Shown piece after piece: positions 1-14,009 of a stretch of 64,000 nucleotides of DNA. Every line of letters begins with the position of its first letter. The stretch's first letter is position 1. Location: assembly GCA_920105625.2 (NCBI GenBank), contig OV050031.1:93439676-93503675 (forward strand). Direction: 5' to 3'. The stretch comes from Clusia tigrina. Taxonomy: Eukaryota; Arthropoda; Insecta; Diptera; Clusiidae. The notes beneath the pieces were generated by a model. It saw nothing but the letters and a program-made list of their open reading frames with translations. It was not told the origin of the DNA and did no database searches. The position numbers were made by a program, and so were the translations under genes.

Positions 1-2352
1 TGGCCCTAACTTCTGTACGGTACGTCCTACACCTATCAAAGTTTGCAACATACAAATGCTTGTAACTTTTTACTGGAGGGTCATAAAACATTGAAATTTT
101 GTAACAATAAAGTACTCGAGCCTCTTGTCAATTTAAGCTATCGCTCAAAGCTATGCTACCCTTGAATCCCAAATCAAACCCTGATAAAACTTCAAATGGC
201 CCTAACTTCTATACGGTACGTCCTACACCTATCAAAGTTTGCAACATATAAATGCTTGTAACTTTTTACTGTAGCGTCATAAAACAATAAAATTTTGTAA
301 CAATAAAGCACTCGAGCCTCTTGTCAATTTAAGCTATTGCTCAAAGCTATGCTACCCTTGAGTCCCGAATCAAACACTGATAAAACTTAAAATGGCCCTA
401 AATTCTATACGGTACGTTCTACACCTATCAAAGTTTGCAACATACAAATTCTTGTAACTTTTTACTGGAGCGTCATAAAACCTTGAAATTTTGTAACAAT
501 AAAGTAGTCGAGCCTCTTGGCAATTTAAGCTATTGCTCAAAGCTATGCTACCCTTGAGTACCGAATCAAACACTGATAAAACTTCAAATGGCCCTAACTT
601 CTGTACGGTACGTCCTACACCTATCAAAGTTTGTAACATATAAATGCTTGTAACTTTTTACTGGAGGGTCATAAAACATTGAAATTTTGTAACAATAAAG
701 TACTCGAGCCTCTTGTCAATTTAAGCTATCGCTCAAAGCTATGCTACCCTTGAGTCCCAAATCAATCACTAATAAAACTTCAAATGGCCCTAACTTCTGT
801 ACGGTACGTCCTACACCTATCAAAGTTTGCAACATACAAATGCTTATAACTTTTTACTGGAGCGTCATAAAACCTTGAAATTTTGTAACAATAAAGTACT
901 CGAGCCTCTTGTCAATTTAAGCTATCGCTCAAAGCTATGCTACCCTTAAGTCCCAAATCAAACACTGATAAAACTTCTAATGGCCCTACCTTCTGTACGG
1001 TATGTCCTACACCTATCAAAGTTTGCAACATACAAATGCTTGTAACTTTTTACTGGAGCGTCATAAAATCTTGAAATTTTGTAACAATAAAGTACTCGAG
1101 CCTCTTGTCAATTTAAGCTATCGCTCAAAGCTATGCTACCCTTGAGTCCCAAATCAAACACTGATAAAACTTCAAATGGCCCTAACTTCTATACGGTACG
1201 TCCTACACCTATCAAAGTTTGCAACATATAAATGCTTGTAACTTTTTACTGGAGCGTCATAAAACCTTGAAATTTTGTAACAATAAAGTACTCGAGCCTC
1301 TTGTCAATTTAAGCTATTGCTCAAAGCTATGCTACCCTTGAATCCCAAATCAAACACTGATAAAACTTCAAATGGCCCTAAGTTCTATACGGTACGTCCT
1401 ACACCTATCAAAGTTTGCAACATATAAATGCTTGTAACTTTTTACTGGAGCGTCATAAAACCTTGAAATTTTGTATCAATAAAGTACTCGAGCCTCTTGT
1501 CAATTTAAGCTATCGCTCAAAGCTATGCTACCCTAAAGTCCCAAATCAAACACTGATAAAACTTCAAATGGCCCTAAATTCTATACGGTACGTCCTACAC
1601 CTATCAAAGTTTGCAACATACAAATGCTTGTAACTTTTTACTGGAGCGTCATAAAACCTTGAAATTTTGTAACAATAAAGTACTCTAGCCTCTTGTCAAT
1701 TTAAGCTATTGCTCAAAGCTATGCTACCCTTGAGTCCCGAATCAAACACTGATAAAACTTAAAATGGCCCTAAATTCTATACAGTACGTTCTACACCTAT
1801 CAAAGTTTGCAACATACAAATGCTTGTAACTTTTTACTGGAGCGTCATAAAACCTTGAAATTTTGTAACAATAAAGTACTCGAGCCTCTTGTCAATTTAA
1901 GCTATCGCTCAAAGCTATGCTACCCTTGAGTACCGAATCAAACACTGATAAAACTTCAAATGGCCCTAACTTCTGTACGGTACGTCCTACACCTATCAAA
2001 GTTTGCAACATACAAATGCTTGTAACTTTTTACTGGAGGGTCATAAAACATTGAAATTTTGTAACAATAAAGTACTCGAGCCTCTTGTCAATTTAAGCTA
2101 TCGTTCAAAGCTATGCTACCCTTGAGTCCCAAATCAATCACTGATAAAACTCCAAATGGCCCTAAATTCTATACGGTATGTCCTACACCTATCAAAGTTT
2201 GCAACATATAAATGCTTGTAACTTTTTACTGTAGCGTCATAAAACAATAAAATTTTGTAACAATAAAGCACTCGAGCCTCTTGTCAATTTAAGCTATTGC
2301 TCAAAGCTATGCTACCCTTGAGTCCCAAATCAATCACTGATAAAACTCCAAA

Positions 2353-2465
2353 TGGCCCTAAATTCTATACGGTATGTCCTACACCTATCAAAGTTTGCAA
2401 TTTAAGCTATCGTTCAAAGCTATGCTACCCTTGAGTCCCAAATCAATCACTGATAAAACTTCAAA
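2353..2465 (+). repeat. Truncated monomer, 113 bp (83-bp deletion)
   Basis: The unit runs from GTTTGCAA straight into TTTAAGCTAT at about 2,400, dropping the middle of the monomer. The deletion ends share CAA, so it could come from microhomology-mediated joining or misaligned exchange. The following half (CGTTCAAAG and AATCAATCACTG) copies the variants at 2,102-2,145, so the event also duplicated about two units. Confidence 0.85.
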
Positions 2466-2661
2466 TGGCCCTAAATTCTATACGGTACGTCCTACACCTA
2501 TCAAAGTTTGCAACATACAAATGCTTGTAACTTTTTGCTGGAGCGTCATAAAACCTTGAAATTTTGTAACAATAAAGCAGTCGAGCCGCTTGTCAATTTA
2601 AACTATCGCTCAAAGCTATACTACCCTTAAGTCCCAAATAAAACACTGATAAAACTTCAAA

Positions 2662-2845
2662 TGGTCCTGACTTCTATAGGCTACGTCCTACACCTATCAA
2701 ATATATGCTTGTAACTTTTTACTGGAGCGTCATAAAACCTTGAAATTTTGTAACAATAAAGCACTCGAGCCTCTTGTCAATTTAAGCTAACGCTCAAAGC
2801 CATGCTACCCTTGAGTCCCAAATCAAACACTGATAAAACTTCAAA
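2662..2845 (+). repeat. Shortened monomer, 184 bp (12-bp deletion)
   Basis: Near 2,690 the usual CTATCAAAGTTTGC stretch is replaced by CTATCAAATATATGC, a net loss of 12 bp. The rest of the unit is ordinary. The change was not found elsewhere in the window, so it looks private to this monomer. Confidence 0.8.
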
Positions 2846-4439
2846 TGGCCCTAAATTTTATACGGTACGTCCTACACCTATCAAAGTTTGCAACATATAA
2901 ATGCTTGTAACTTTTTACTGGAGCGTCATAAAACATTGAAATTTGGTAACAATAAATTACTCGAGCCTCTTGTCAATTTAAGCTATTGCTCAAAGCTATG
3001 CTACCCTTGACTCCCGAATCAAACACTGATAAAACTTCAAATGGCTATAAATTCTATACGGTACGTCCTACACCTATCAAAGTTTGCAACATACAAATGC
3101 TTGTAACTTTTTACTGGAGCGTCATAAAACCTTGAAATTTTGTAACGATAAAGTACTAGAGCCTCTTGTCAATTTAAGCTATTGGTCAAAGCTATGCTAC
3201 CCTTGAGTACCGAATCAAACACTGATAAAACTTCAAAAGGCCCTAACTTCTGTAGGGTACGTCCTACACCTATCAAATTTTGCAACATACAAATGCTTGT
3301 AACTTTTTACTGGAGCGTCATAAAACCTTGAAATTTTGTAACAATAAAGTACTCGAGCCTCTTGTCAATTTAAGCTATCGCTCAAAGCTATGCTACCCTT
3401 GAATCCCAAATCAAACACTGATAAAACTTCAAATGGCCCTAAGTTCTATACAGTACGACCTACACCTATCAAAGTATGCAACACACAAATGCTTGTAACT
3501 TTTCACTGGAGCGTCATAAAACCTTGAAATTTTGTAACAATAAAGCACTCGAGCCTCTTGTCAGTTTAAGCTAACGCTCAAAGCTATGCTACCCTTGAGT
3601 CCCAAATCAAACACGGATAAAACTTCAAATGGCCATAAATTCTATACGGTACGTGCTACACCTATCAAAGTTTGCAACGTATAAATGCTTGTAACTTTTT
3701 ACTGGAGCGTCATAAAACCTTGAAATTTTGTAACAATAAAGTACTCGAGCCTCTTGTCAATTTAAGCTATTGCTCAAAGCTATGCTACCCTTGAGTCCCG
3801 AATCAAACACTGATAAAACTTAAAATGGCCCTAAATTCTATACAGTACGTTCTATACCTATCAAAGTTTGCAACATACAAATGCTTGTAACTTTTTACTG
3901 GAGCGTCATAAAACCTTGAAATTTTGTAACAATAAAGTACTCGAGCCTCTTGGCAATTTAAGCTATTGCTCAAAGCTATGCTACCCTTGAATCCCAAATA
4001 AAACACTGATAAAACTTCAAATTGCCCTAACTTCTATATGGTACGTCCTACACCTATCAAAGTTTGCAACATACAAATGCTTTTAACTTTTTACTGGAGC
4101 GTCATAAAACCTTGAAATTTTGTAACAATAAAGTACTCGAGCCTCTTGTCAATTTCAGCTATCGCTCAAAGCTATGCTACCCTTAAGTCCCAAATCAAAC
4201 GCTGATAAAACTTCAAATGGCCCTAACTTCTATACGGTACGTCCTACACCTATCAAAGTTTGCAACATACAAATGCTTGTAACTTTTTTCTGGAGCGTCA
4301 TAAAACCTTGAAATTTTGTAACAATAAAGCACTCGAGCCTCTTGTCAATTTAAGCTATCGCTCAAAGCTATGCTACCCTTGAGTCCCAAATCAAACACTG
4401 ATAAAACTTCAAATGGCCCTAACTTCTATACGGTACGTC
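2846..4439 (+). repeat. Domain P precursor: first copy of a 10-monomer pattern
   Basis: Positions about 2,760-3,620 recur at 4,720-5,590, offset exactly 1,960 bp (10 monomers). Shared markers, in order, are CTAAATTTTATACGG, ATTTGGTAAC with AATAAATTAC, GTAACGATAAAG with ACTAGAGCC, TATTGGTC, and AAAGTATGCAACACAC with TTCACTGG. From 3,640 to 4,439 the units leave this pattern; the unit at 3,826 resembles that at 1,765 (CTTAAAATGGCCC with TACAGTACGTTC). No gene is visible. Confidence 0.75.
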
Positions 4440-6760
4440 CTACACCTATCAAAGTTTGCAACATACAAATGCTTGTTACTTTTTACTGGAGCGTCATAAA
4501 ACCTTGAAATTTTGTAACAATAAAGTACTCGAGCCGCTTGTCCATTTAAGCTATCGCTCACAGCTATGCTACCCTTGAGTCCCAAATCAAATACTGATAC
4601 AACTTCAAATGGCCCTAACTTCTATACGGTACGTCCTACACCTATCAAAGTTTGCAACATATAAATGCTTGTAACTTTTTACAGGAGCGTCATAAAACCT
4701 TGAAATTTTGTAACAATAAAGCACTCGAGCCTCTTGTCAATTTAAGCTAACGCTCAAATCTATGCTACCCTTGAGTCCCAAATCAAACACTGATAAAACT
4801 TCAAATGGCCCTAAATTTTATACGGTACGTCCTACACCTATCAAAGTTTGCAACATATAAATGCTTGTAACTTTTTACTGGAGCGTCATAAAACATTGAA
4901 ATTTGGTAACAATAAATTACTCGAGCCTCTTGTCAATTTAAGCTATTGCTCAAAGCTATGCTACCCTTGAGTCCCGAATCAAACACTGATAAAACTTCAA
5001 ATGGCTATAAATTCTATACGGTACGTCCTACACCTATCAAAGTTTGCAACATACAAATGCTTGTAACTTTTTACTGGAGCGTCATAAAACCTTGAAATTT
5101 TGTAACGATAAAGCACTAGAGCCTCTTGTCAATTTAAGTTATTGGTCAAAGCTATGCTACCCTTGAGTACCGAATCAAACACTGATAAAACTTCAAATGG
5201 CCCTAACTTCTGTAGGGTACGTCCTACACCTATCAAAGTTTGCAACATACAAATGCTTGTAACTTTTTACTGGAGCGTCATAAAACCTTGAAATTTTGTA
5301 ACAATAAAGTACTCGAGCCTCTTGTCAATTTAAGCTATCGCTCAAAGCTATGCTACCCTTGAATCCCAAATCAAACACTGATAAAACTTCAAATGGCCCT
5401 AAGTTCTATACAGTACGTCCTACACCTATCAAAGTATGCAACACACAAATGCTTGTAACTTTTCACTGGAGCGTCATAAAACCTTGAAATTTTGTAACAA
5501 TAAAGCACTCGAGCCTCTTGTCAGTTTAAGCTAACGCTCAAAGCTATGCTAGCCTTGAGTCCCAAATCAAACACTGATAAAACTTCAAATGGCCATAAAG
5601 TTTGCAACATACAAATGCTTTTAACTTTTTACTGGAGCGTCATGAAACCTTGAAATATTGTAACAATAAAGTACTCGAGCCTATTGTCAAGTTAAGCTAT
5701 CGCTCAAAGCTATGCTACCCTTGAATCCCAAATCAAACACTGATAAAACTTCAAATGGCCCTAAGTTCTATACAGTACGTCCTACACCTATCAAAGTTTG
5801 CAACATACAAATGCTTGTAACTTTTCACTGGAGCGTCATAAAACCTTGAAATTTTGTAACAATAAAGCACTCGAGCCTCTTGTCAATTTAAGCTAACGCT
5901 CAAAGCTATGCTACCCTTGAGTCCCAAATCAAACACTGATAAAACTTCAAATGGCCATAAATTCTATATGGTACCTCCTACACCTATCAAAGTTTGCAAC
6001 ATATAAATGCTTGTAACTTTTTACTGGAGCGTCATAAAACCTTGAAATTTTGTAACAATAAAGCACGCGAGCCTCTTGTCAATTGAAGCTATCGCTCAAA
6101 ACTATGCTACCCTTGAATCCCAAATAAAACACTGATAAAACTTCAAATGGCCCTAACTTCTATACCGTACGTCCTACACCTATCAAAGTTTGCAACATAC
6201 AAATGCTTGTAACTTTTTACTGGGGCGTCATAAAACTTGAAATTTTGTAACAAAAAAGCACTCGAGCCTCTTGTCAATTTAAGCTATCGCTCAAAGCTAT
6301 GCTACCCTTAAGTCCCAAGTCAAACACTGATAAAACTTCAAATGGCCCTAAATTCTATACGGTACGTCCTACACCTATCAAAGTTTGCAACATACAAATG
6401 CTTGTAACTTTTCACTGGAGCGTCATAAAACCTTGAAATTTTGTAACAATAAAGTACTCGAGCCTCTTGTCAATTTAAGCTATCGCTCAAAGCTATGCTA
6501 CCCTTGAATCCCAAATCAAACACTGATAAAACTTCCAATGGCCCTAACTTCTATACGGTACGTCCTACACCTATCAAAGTTTGCAACATATAAATGCTTG
6601 TAACTTTTTACTGGAGCGTCATAAAATCTTGAAATTTTGTAACAATAAAGCACTCGAGCCTCTTGTCAATATAAGCTATCGCTCAAAGCTATGCCACCCT
6701 TGAGTCCCAAATCAAACACTGATAAAACATCAAATTGCCCTAACTTCTAAACGGTACGTC
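4440..6760 (+). repeat. HOR block P, copy 1 (shortened)
   Basis: This 2,321-bp block is the leftmost copy of P. It opens with GCTTGTTAC, GAGCCGCTTGTCC and CTCACAGC, as P2 does 2,321 bp later. Relative to P2 it lacks four in-register monomers near 5,660-5,684: left of the join it matches 7,993-8,025, right of it 8,811 onward. It also carries a 30-bp deletion at 5,599. Confidence 0.8.
5590..5755 (+). repeat. Shortened monomer, 166 bp (30-bp deletion)
   Basis: GGCCATAAA is joined directly to GTTTGCAAC, removing 30 bp that are present in the matching unit at 7,911. The deletion ends share AAA, consistent with microhomology. It is specific to P copy 1, so it arose after P was duplicated or was not passed on. 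Confidence 0.85.
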
Positions 6761-9700
6761 CTACACCTATCAAAGTTTGCAACATACAAATGCTTGTTAC
6801 TTTTTACTGGAGCGTCATAAAACCTTGAAATTTTGTAACAATAAAGTACTCGAGCCGCTTGTCCATTTAAGCTATCGCTCACAGCTATGCTACCCTTGAG
6901 TCCCAAATCAAACACTGATACAACTTCAAATGGCCCTAACTTCTATACGGTACGTCCTACACCTATCAAAGTTTGCAACATATAAATGCTTGTAACTTTT
7001 TACTGGAGCGTCATAAAACCTTGAAATTTTGTAACAATAAAGCACTCGAGCCTCTTGTCAATTTAAGCTAACGCTCAAATCTATGCAACCCTTGAGTCCC
7101 AAATCAAACACTGATAAAACTTCAAATGGCCCTAAATTTTATACGGTACGTCCTACACCTATCAAAGTTTGCAACATATAAATGCTTGTAACTTTTTACT
7201 GGAGCGTCATAAAACATTGAAATTTGGTAACAATAAAGTACTCGAGCCTCTTGTCAATTTAAGCTATTGCTCAAAGCTATGCTACCCTTGAGTCCCGAAT
7301 CAAACACTGATAAAACTTCAAATGGCTATAAATTCTATACGGTACGTCCTACACCTATCAAAGTTTGCAACATTCAAATGCTTGTAACTTTTTACTGGAG
7401 CGTCATAAAACCTTGAAATTTTGTAACGATAAAGCACTAGAGCCTCTTGTCAATTTAAGTTATTGGTCAAAGCTATGCTACCCTTGAGTACCGAATCAAA
7501 CACTGATAAAACTTCAAATGGCCCTAACTTCTGTAGGGTACGTCCTACACCTATCAAAGTTTGCAACATACAAATGCTTGTAACTTTTTACTGGAGCGTC
7601 ATAAAACCTTGAAATTTTGTAACAATAAAGTACTCGAGCCTCTTGTCAATTTAAGCTATCGCTCAAAGCTATGCTACCCTTGAATCCCAAATCAAACACT
7701 GATAAAACTTCAAATGGCCCTAAGTTCTATACAGTACGTCCTACACCTATCAAAGTATGCAACACACAAATGCTTGTAACTTTTCACTGGAGCGTCATAA
7801 AACCTTGAAATTTTGTAACAATAAAGCACTCGAGCCTCTTGTCAGTTTAAGCTAACGCTCAAAGCTATGCTAGCCTTGAGTCCCAAATCAAACACTGATA
7901 AAACTTCAAATGGCCATAAATTCTATACGGTACGTCCTACACCTATCAAAGTTTGCAACATACAAATGCTTTTAACTTTTTACTGGAGCGTCATGAAACC
8001 TTGAAATATTGTAACAATAAAGTACTCGAGCCGCTTGTCAATTTAAGCTATCGCTCAAAGCTATGCTACCCTTAAGTCCCAAATAAAACACTGATAAATC
8101 TTCAAATGGCCCTAACTTCTATAGGGTACGTCCTACACCTATCAAAGTTTGCAACATACAAATGCTTGTAACTTTTTACTGGAGCGTCATAAAACCTTGA
8201 AATTTTGTAACAATAAAGCACTCGAGCCTCTTGTCAATTTAAGCTAACGCTCAAAGCTATGCTACCCTTGAGTCCCAAATCAAACACTGATAAAACTTCA
8301 AATGGCCCTAAATTCCATACGGTACGTGCTACACCTAATAAAGTTTGCAACATATAAATGCTTGTAACTTTTTACTGGAGCGTCATAAAACTTTGAAATT
8401 TGGTAACAATAAAGTACTCAAGCCTCTTGTCAATTTAAGCTATTGCTCAAAGCTATGCTACCCTTGAGTCCCGAATCAAACACTGATAAAACTTCAAATG
8501 GCCCTAAATTCTATACGGTACGTCCTACACCTATCAAAGTTTGCAACATACAAATGCTTGTAACTTTTTACTGGAGCGTCATAAAACCTTGAAATTTTGT
8601 AACAATAAAGTACTCGAGCCTCTTGTCAATTTAAGCTATTGCTCAAAGCTATGCTACCCTTGAGTACCGAATCAAACACTGATAAAACTTAAATGGCCCA
8701 AACTTCTGTAGGGTACGTCCTACACCTATCAAAGTTTGCAACACACAAATGCTTGTACCTTTTTACTGGAGCGTCATAAAACCTTGAAATTTTGTAACAA
8801 TAAAGTACTCGAGCCTATTGTCAAGTTAAGCTATCGCTCAAAGCTATGCTACCCTTGAATCCCAAATCAAACACTGATAAAACTTCAAATGGCCCTAAGT
8901 TCTATACAGTACGTCCTACACCTATCAAAGTTTGCAACATACAAATGCTTGTAACTTTTCACTGGAGCGTCATAAAACCTTGAAATTTTGTAACAATAAA
9001 GCACTCGAGCCTCTTGTCAATTTAAGCTAACGCTCAAAGCTATGCTACCCTTGAGTCCCAAATCAAACACTGATAAAACTTCAAATGGCCATAAATTCTA
9101 TATGGTACCTCCTACACCTATCAAAGTTTGCAACATATAAATGCTTGTAACTTTTTACTGGAGCGTCATAAAACCTTGAAATTTTGTAACAATAAAGCAC
9201 GCGAGCCTCTTGTCAATTGAAGCTATCGCTCAAAACTATGCTACCCTTGAATCCCAAATAAAACACTGATAAAACTTCAAATGGCCCTAACTTCTATACC
9301 GTACGTCCTACACCTATCAAAGTTTGCAACATACAAATGCTTGTAACTTTTTACTGGGGCGTCATAAAACTTGAAATTTTGTAACAAAAAAGCACTCGAA
9401 CCTCTTGTCAATTTAAGCTATCGCTCAAAGCTATGCTACCCTTAAGTCCCAAGTCAAACACTGATAAAACTTCAAATGGCCCTAAATTCTATACGGTACG
9501 TCCTACACCTATCAAAGTTTGCAACATACAAATGCTTGTAACTTTTCACTGGAGCGTCATAAAACCTTGAAATTTTGTAACAATAAAGTACTCGAGCCTC
9601 TTGTCAATTTAAGCTATCGCTCAAAGCTATGCTACCCTTGAATCCCAAATCAAACACTGATAAAACTTCCAATGGCCCTAACTTCTATACGGTACGTCCT

Positions 9701-9894
9701 ACACCTATCAAAGTTTGCAACATATAAATGCTTGTAACTTTTTACTGGAGCGTCATAAAATCTTGAAATTTTGTAACAATAAAGCACTCGAGCCTCTTGT
9801 CAATATAAGCTATCGCTCAAAGCTATGCCACCCTTGAGTCCCAAATCAAACACTGATAAAACATCAAATTGCCCTAACTTCTAAACGGTACGTC
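6761..9894 (+). repeat. HOR block P, copy 2 (full length, 16 monomers)
   Basis: The block is 3,134 bp: 16 units less two one-base deletions, one in AAAACTTGAAA near 9,368 and one in CTTAAATGG near 8,690. Its ordered markers include CTCACAGC, ATTTGGTAAC, GTAACGATAAAG, TATTGGTC, TTCACTGG, GCTAGCC, CATGAAACC with GAAATATTG, GAGCCTATTGTCAAG, GGTACCTCC, AGCACGCGAG and TACTGGGGCG. The same order recurs 4,114 bp later in P3. Confidence 0.85.
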
Positions 9895-10874
9895 CTACAC
9901 CTATCAAAGTTTGCAACATACAAATGCTGGTAACTTTTTACTATAGCGTCATAAAACCTTGAAATTTTGTAACAATAAAGCACTCGAGCCTCTTGTCAGT
10001 TTAAACTATCGCTCAAAGCTATGCTACCCTTAAGTCCCAAATCAAACACTGATAAAACTTTAAATGGCCCTAACTTCTGTACGGTACGTCCTACACCTAT
10101 CAAAGTTTGCAACATATAAATGCTTGTAACTTTTTACTGGAGCGTCATAAAACCTTGAAATTTTGTAACAATAAAGTACTCGAGCCTCTTGTCAATTTAA
10201 GCTATCGCTGAAAGCTATGCTACCCTTGAGTCCCAAATCAAACACTGATTAAACTTCAAATGGCCCTAACTTCTATACGGTACGTCCTACACCTATCAAA
10301 GTTTGCAACATACAAATGCTTGTAACTTTTTACTGGAGCGTCATAAAACCTTGAAATTTTGTAACAATAAAGCACTCGAGACTCTTGTCAATTTAAGCTA
10401 TTGCTCAAAGCTATGCTACCCTTGAATCCCAAATAAAACACTGATAAAACTTCAAATGGCCCTAACTTCTATACATTACGTCCTACACCTATCAAAGTTT
10501 GCAACATACAAATGCTTGTAACTTTTTACTGGAGCGTCATAAAACCTTGAAATTTTGTAACAATAAAGCACTCGAGCCTCTTGTCAACTTAAGCTATCGC
10601 TCAAAGCTATGCTACCCTTAAGTCCCGAATCAAACACTGATAAAACTTCAAATGGCCCTAACTTCTGTACGGTACATCCTACACCTATCAAAGTTTGCAA
10701 CATATAAATGCTTGTAACTTTTTACTGGACTGTCATAAAACCTTGAAATTTTGTAACAATAAAGTACTCGAGCCTCTTGTCAATTTAAGCTATCGCTCAA
10801 AGCTATGCTACCCTTAAGTCCCAAATCAAGCACTTATAAAACTTCAAATGGCCCTAACTTCTGTACGGTGCGTC
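9895..10874 (+). repeat. HOR block Q, copy 1 (5 monomers)
   Basis: A 980-bp segment between P2 and P3, marked by AATGCTGGTAAC with CTATAGCG, GTCAGTTTAAACTATC, CGCTGAAAGC, ATACATTACG, TGGACTGTC and CAAGCACTTATAAAAC. The same series recurs at 15,773-16,752, offset 5,878 bp. Confidence 0.85.
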
Positions 10875-13800
10875 CTACACCTATCAAAGTTTGCAACATA
10901 CAAATGCTTGTTACTTTTTACTGGAGCGTCATAAAACCTTGAAATTTTGTAACAATAAAGTACTCGAGCCGCTTGTCCATTTAAGCTATCGCTCACAGCT
11001 ATGCTACCCTTGAGTCCCAAATCAAACACTGATACAACTTCAAATGGCCCTAACTTCTATACGGTACGTCCTACACCTATCAAAGTTTGCAACATATAAA
11101 TGCTTGTAACTTTTTACTGGAGCGTCATAAAACCTTGAAATTTTGTAACAATAAAGCACTCGAGCCTCTTGTCAATTTAAGCTAACGCTCAAATCTATGC
11201 TACCCTTGAGTCCCAAATCAAACACTGATAAAACTTCAAATGGCCCTAAATTTTATACGGTACGTCCTACACCTATCAAAGTTTGCAACATATAAATGCT
11301 TGTAACTTTTTACTGGAGCGTCATAAAACATTGAAATTTGGTAACAATAAAGTACTCGAGCCTCTTGTCAATTTAAGCTATTGCTCACAGCTATGCTACC
11401 CTTGAGTCCCGAATCAAACACTGATAAAACTTCAAATGGCTATAAATTCTATACGGTACGTCCTACACCTATCAAAGTTTGCAACATACAAATGCTTGTA
11501 ACTTTTTACTGGAGCGTCATAAAACCTTGAAATTTTGTAACGATAAAGCACTAGAGCCTCTTGTCAATTTAAGTTATTGGTCAAAGCTATGCTACCCTTG
11601 AGTACCGAATCAAACACTGATAAAACTTCAAATGGCCCTAACTTCTGTAGGGTACGTCCTACACCTATCAAAGTTTGCAACATACAAATGCTTGTAACTT
11701 TTTACTGGAGCGTCATAAAACCTTGAAATTTTGTAACAATAAAGTACTCGAGCCTCTTGTCAATTTAAGCTATCGCTCAAAGCTATGCTACCCTTGAATC
11801 CCAAATCAAACACTGATAAAACTTCAAATGGCCCTAAGTTCTATACAGTACGTCCTACACCTATCAAAGTATGCAACACACAAATGCTTGTAACTTTTCA
11901 CTGGAGCGTCATAAAACCTTGAAATTTTGTAACAATAAAGCACTCGAGCCTCTTGTCAGTTTAAGCTAACGCTCAAAGCTATGCTAGCCTTGAGTCCCAA
12001 ATCAAACACTGATAAAACTTCAAATGGCCATAAATTCTATACGGTACGTCCTACACCTATCAAAGTTTGCAACATACAAATGCTTTTAACTTTTTACTGG
12101 AGCGTCATGAAACCTTGAAATATTGTAACAATAAAGTACTCGAGCCGCTTGTCAATTTAAGCTATCGCTCAAAGCTATGCTACCCTTAAGTCCCAAATAA
12201 AACACTGATAAATCTTCAAATGGCCCTAACTTCTATAGGGTACGTCCTACACCTATCAAAGTTTGCAACATACAAATGCTTGTAACTTTTTACTGGAGCG
12301 TCATAAAACCTTGAAATTTTGTAACAATAAAGCACTCGAGCCTCTTGTCAATTTAAGCTAACGCTCAAAGCTATGCTACCCTTGAGTCCCAAATCAAACA
12401 CTGATAAAACTTCAAATGGCCCTAAATTCTATACGGTACGTGCTACACCTAATAAAGTTTGCAACATATAAATGCTTGTAACTTTTTACTGGAGCGTCAT
12501 AAAACTTTGAAATTTGGTAACAATAAAGTACTCAAGCCTCTTGTCAATTTAAGCTATTGCTCAAAGCTATGCTACCCTTGAGTCCCGAATCAAACACTGA
12601 TAAAACTTCAAATGGCCCTAAATTCTATACGGTACGTCCTACACCTATCAAAGTTTGCAACATACAAATGCTTGTAACTTTTTACTGGAGCGTCATAAAA
12701 CCTTGAAATTTTGTAAACAATAAAGTACTCGAGCCTCTTGTCAATTTAAGCTATTGCTCAAAGCTATGCTACCCTTGAGTACCGAATCAAACACTGATAA
12801 AACTTAAATGGCCCAAACTTCTGTAGGGTACGTCCTACACCTATCAAAGTTTGCAACACACAAATGCTTGTACCTTTTTACTGGAGCGTCATAAAACCTT
12901 GAAATTTTGTAACAATAAAGTACTCGAGCCTATTGTCAAGTTAAGCTATCGCTCAAAGCTATGCTACCCTTGAATCCCAAATCAAACACTGATAAAACTT
13001 CAAATGGCCCTAAGTTCTATACAGTACGTCCTACACCTATCAAAGTTTGCAACATACAAATGCTTGTAACTTTTCACTGGAGCGTCATAAAACCTTGAAA
13101 TTTTGTAACAATAAAGCACTCGAGCCTCTTGTCAATTTAAGCTAACGCTCAAAGCTATGCTACCCTTGAGTCCCAAATCAAACACTGATAAAACTTCAAA
13201 GGGCCATAAATTCTATATGGTACCTCCTACACCTATCAAAGTTTGCAACATATAAATGCTTGTAACTTTTTACTGGAGCGTCATAAAACTATGAAATTTT
13301 GTAACAATAAAGCACGCGAGCCTCTTGTCAATTGAAGCTATCGCTCAAAACTATGCTACCTTTGAATCCCAAATAAAACACTGATAAAACTTCAAATGGC
13401 CCTAACTTCTATACCGTACGTCCTACACCTATCAAAGTTTGCAACATACAAATGCTTGTAACTTTTTACTGGGGCGTCATAAAACTTGAAATTTTGTAAC
13501 AAAAAAGCACTCGAGCCTCTTGTCAATTTAAGCTATCGCTCAAAGCTATGCTACCCTTAAGTCCCAAGTCAAACACTGATAAAACTTCAAATGGCCCTAA
13601 ATTCTATACGGTACGTCCTACACCTATCAAAGTTTGCAACATACAAATGCTTGTAACTTTTCACTGGAGCGTCATAAAACCTTGAAATTTTGTAACAATA
13701 AAGTACTCGAGCCTCTTGTCAATTTAAGCTATCGCTCAAAGCTATGCTACCCTTGAATCCCAAATCAAACACTGATAAAACTTCCAATGGCCCTAACTTC

Positions 13801-14009
13801 TATACGGTACGTCCTACACCTATCAAAGTTTGCAACATATAAATGCTTGTAACTTTTTACTGGAGCGTCATAAAATCTTGAAATTTTGTAACAATACAGC
13901 ACTCGAGCCTCTTGTCAATATAAGCTATCGCTCAAAGCTATGCCACCCTTGAGTCCCAAATCAAACACTGATAAAACATCAAATTGCCCTAACTTCTAAA
14001 CGGTACGTC
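10875..14009 (+). repeat. HOR block P, copy 3 (full length, 16 monomers)
   Basis: It matches P2 at an offset of 4,114 bp through all markers, with few scattered differences. Private changes include a one-base insertion (GTAAACAATAAAG near 12,714) and AAAACTATGAAA near 13,288. It follows Q1 directly, so P2+Q1 forms a 21-monomer unit. Confidence 0.85.

Larger units (their letters stand above)
1..2845 (+). repeat. Domain A: divergent left monomers with 7- and 10-monomer spacing
   Basis: Fifteen units, two of them shortened. Positions about 360-785 recur at 1,735-2,155, offset 1,372 bp (7 monomers), shown by shared CTTAAAATGGCCC, GTACGTTCTAC and GAGTACCGAATC. Positions 1-340 recur at 1,961-2,300, offset 1,960 bp (10 monomers), shown by GGAGGGTC and the rare GTAGCGTC plus AAAACAATAAAA. 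The two overlapping periods mean the domain is a patchwork, not a simple HOR. No gene is visible; a minus-strand frame at 370-639 is a by-product of the repeat. Confidence 0.8.

Noticed and set aside
370..639. Minus-strand open frame of 89 codons, with similar 60-67-codon frames at 3,803-4,006, 6,730-6,915, 10,844-11,029, 13,979-14,164, 21,352-21,534, 44,555-44,740 and 46,910-47,095
   Set aside because: They are translations of one monomer and part of the next. The near-identical proteins follow from the repeat, there is no start context or domain, and 196 is not divisible by three, so the frame cannot be kept.
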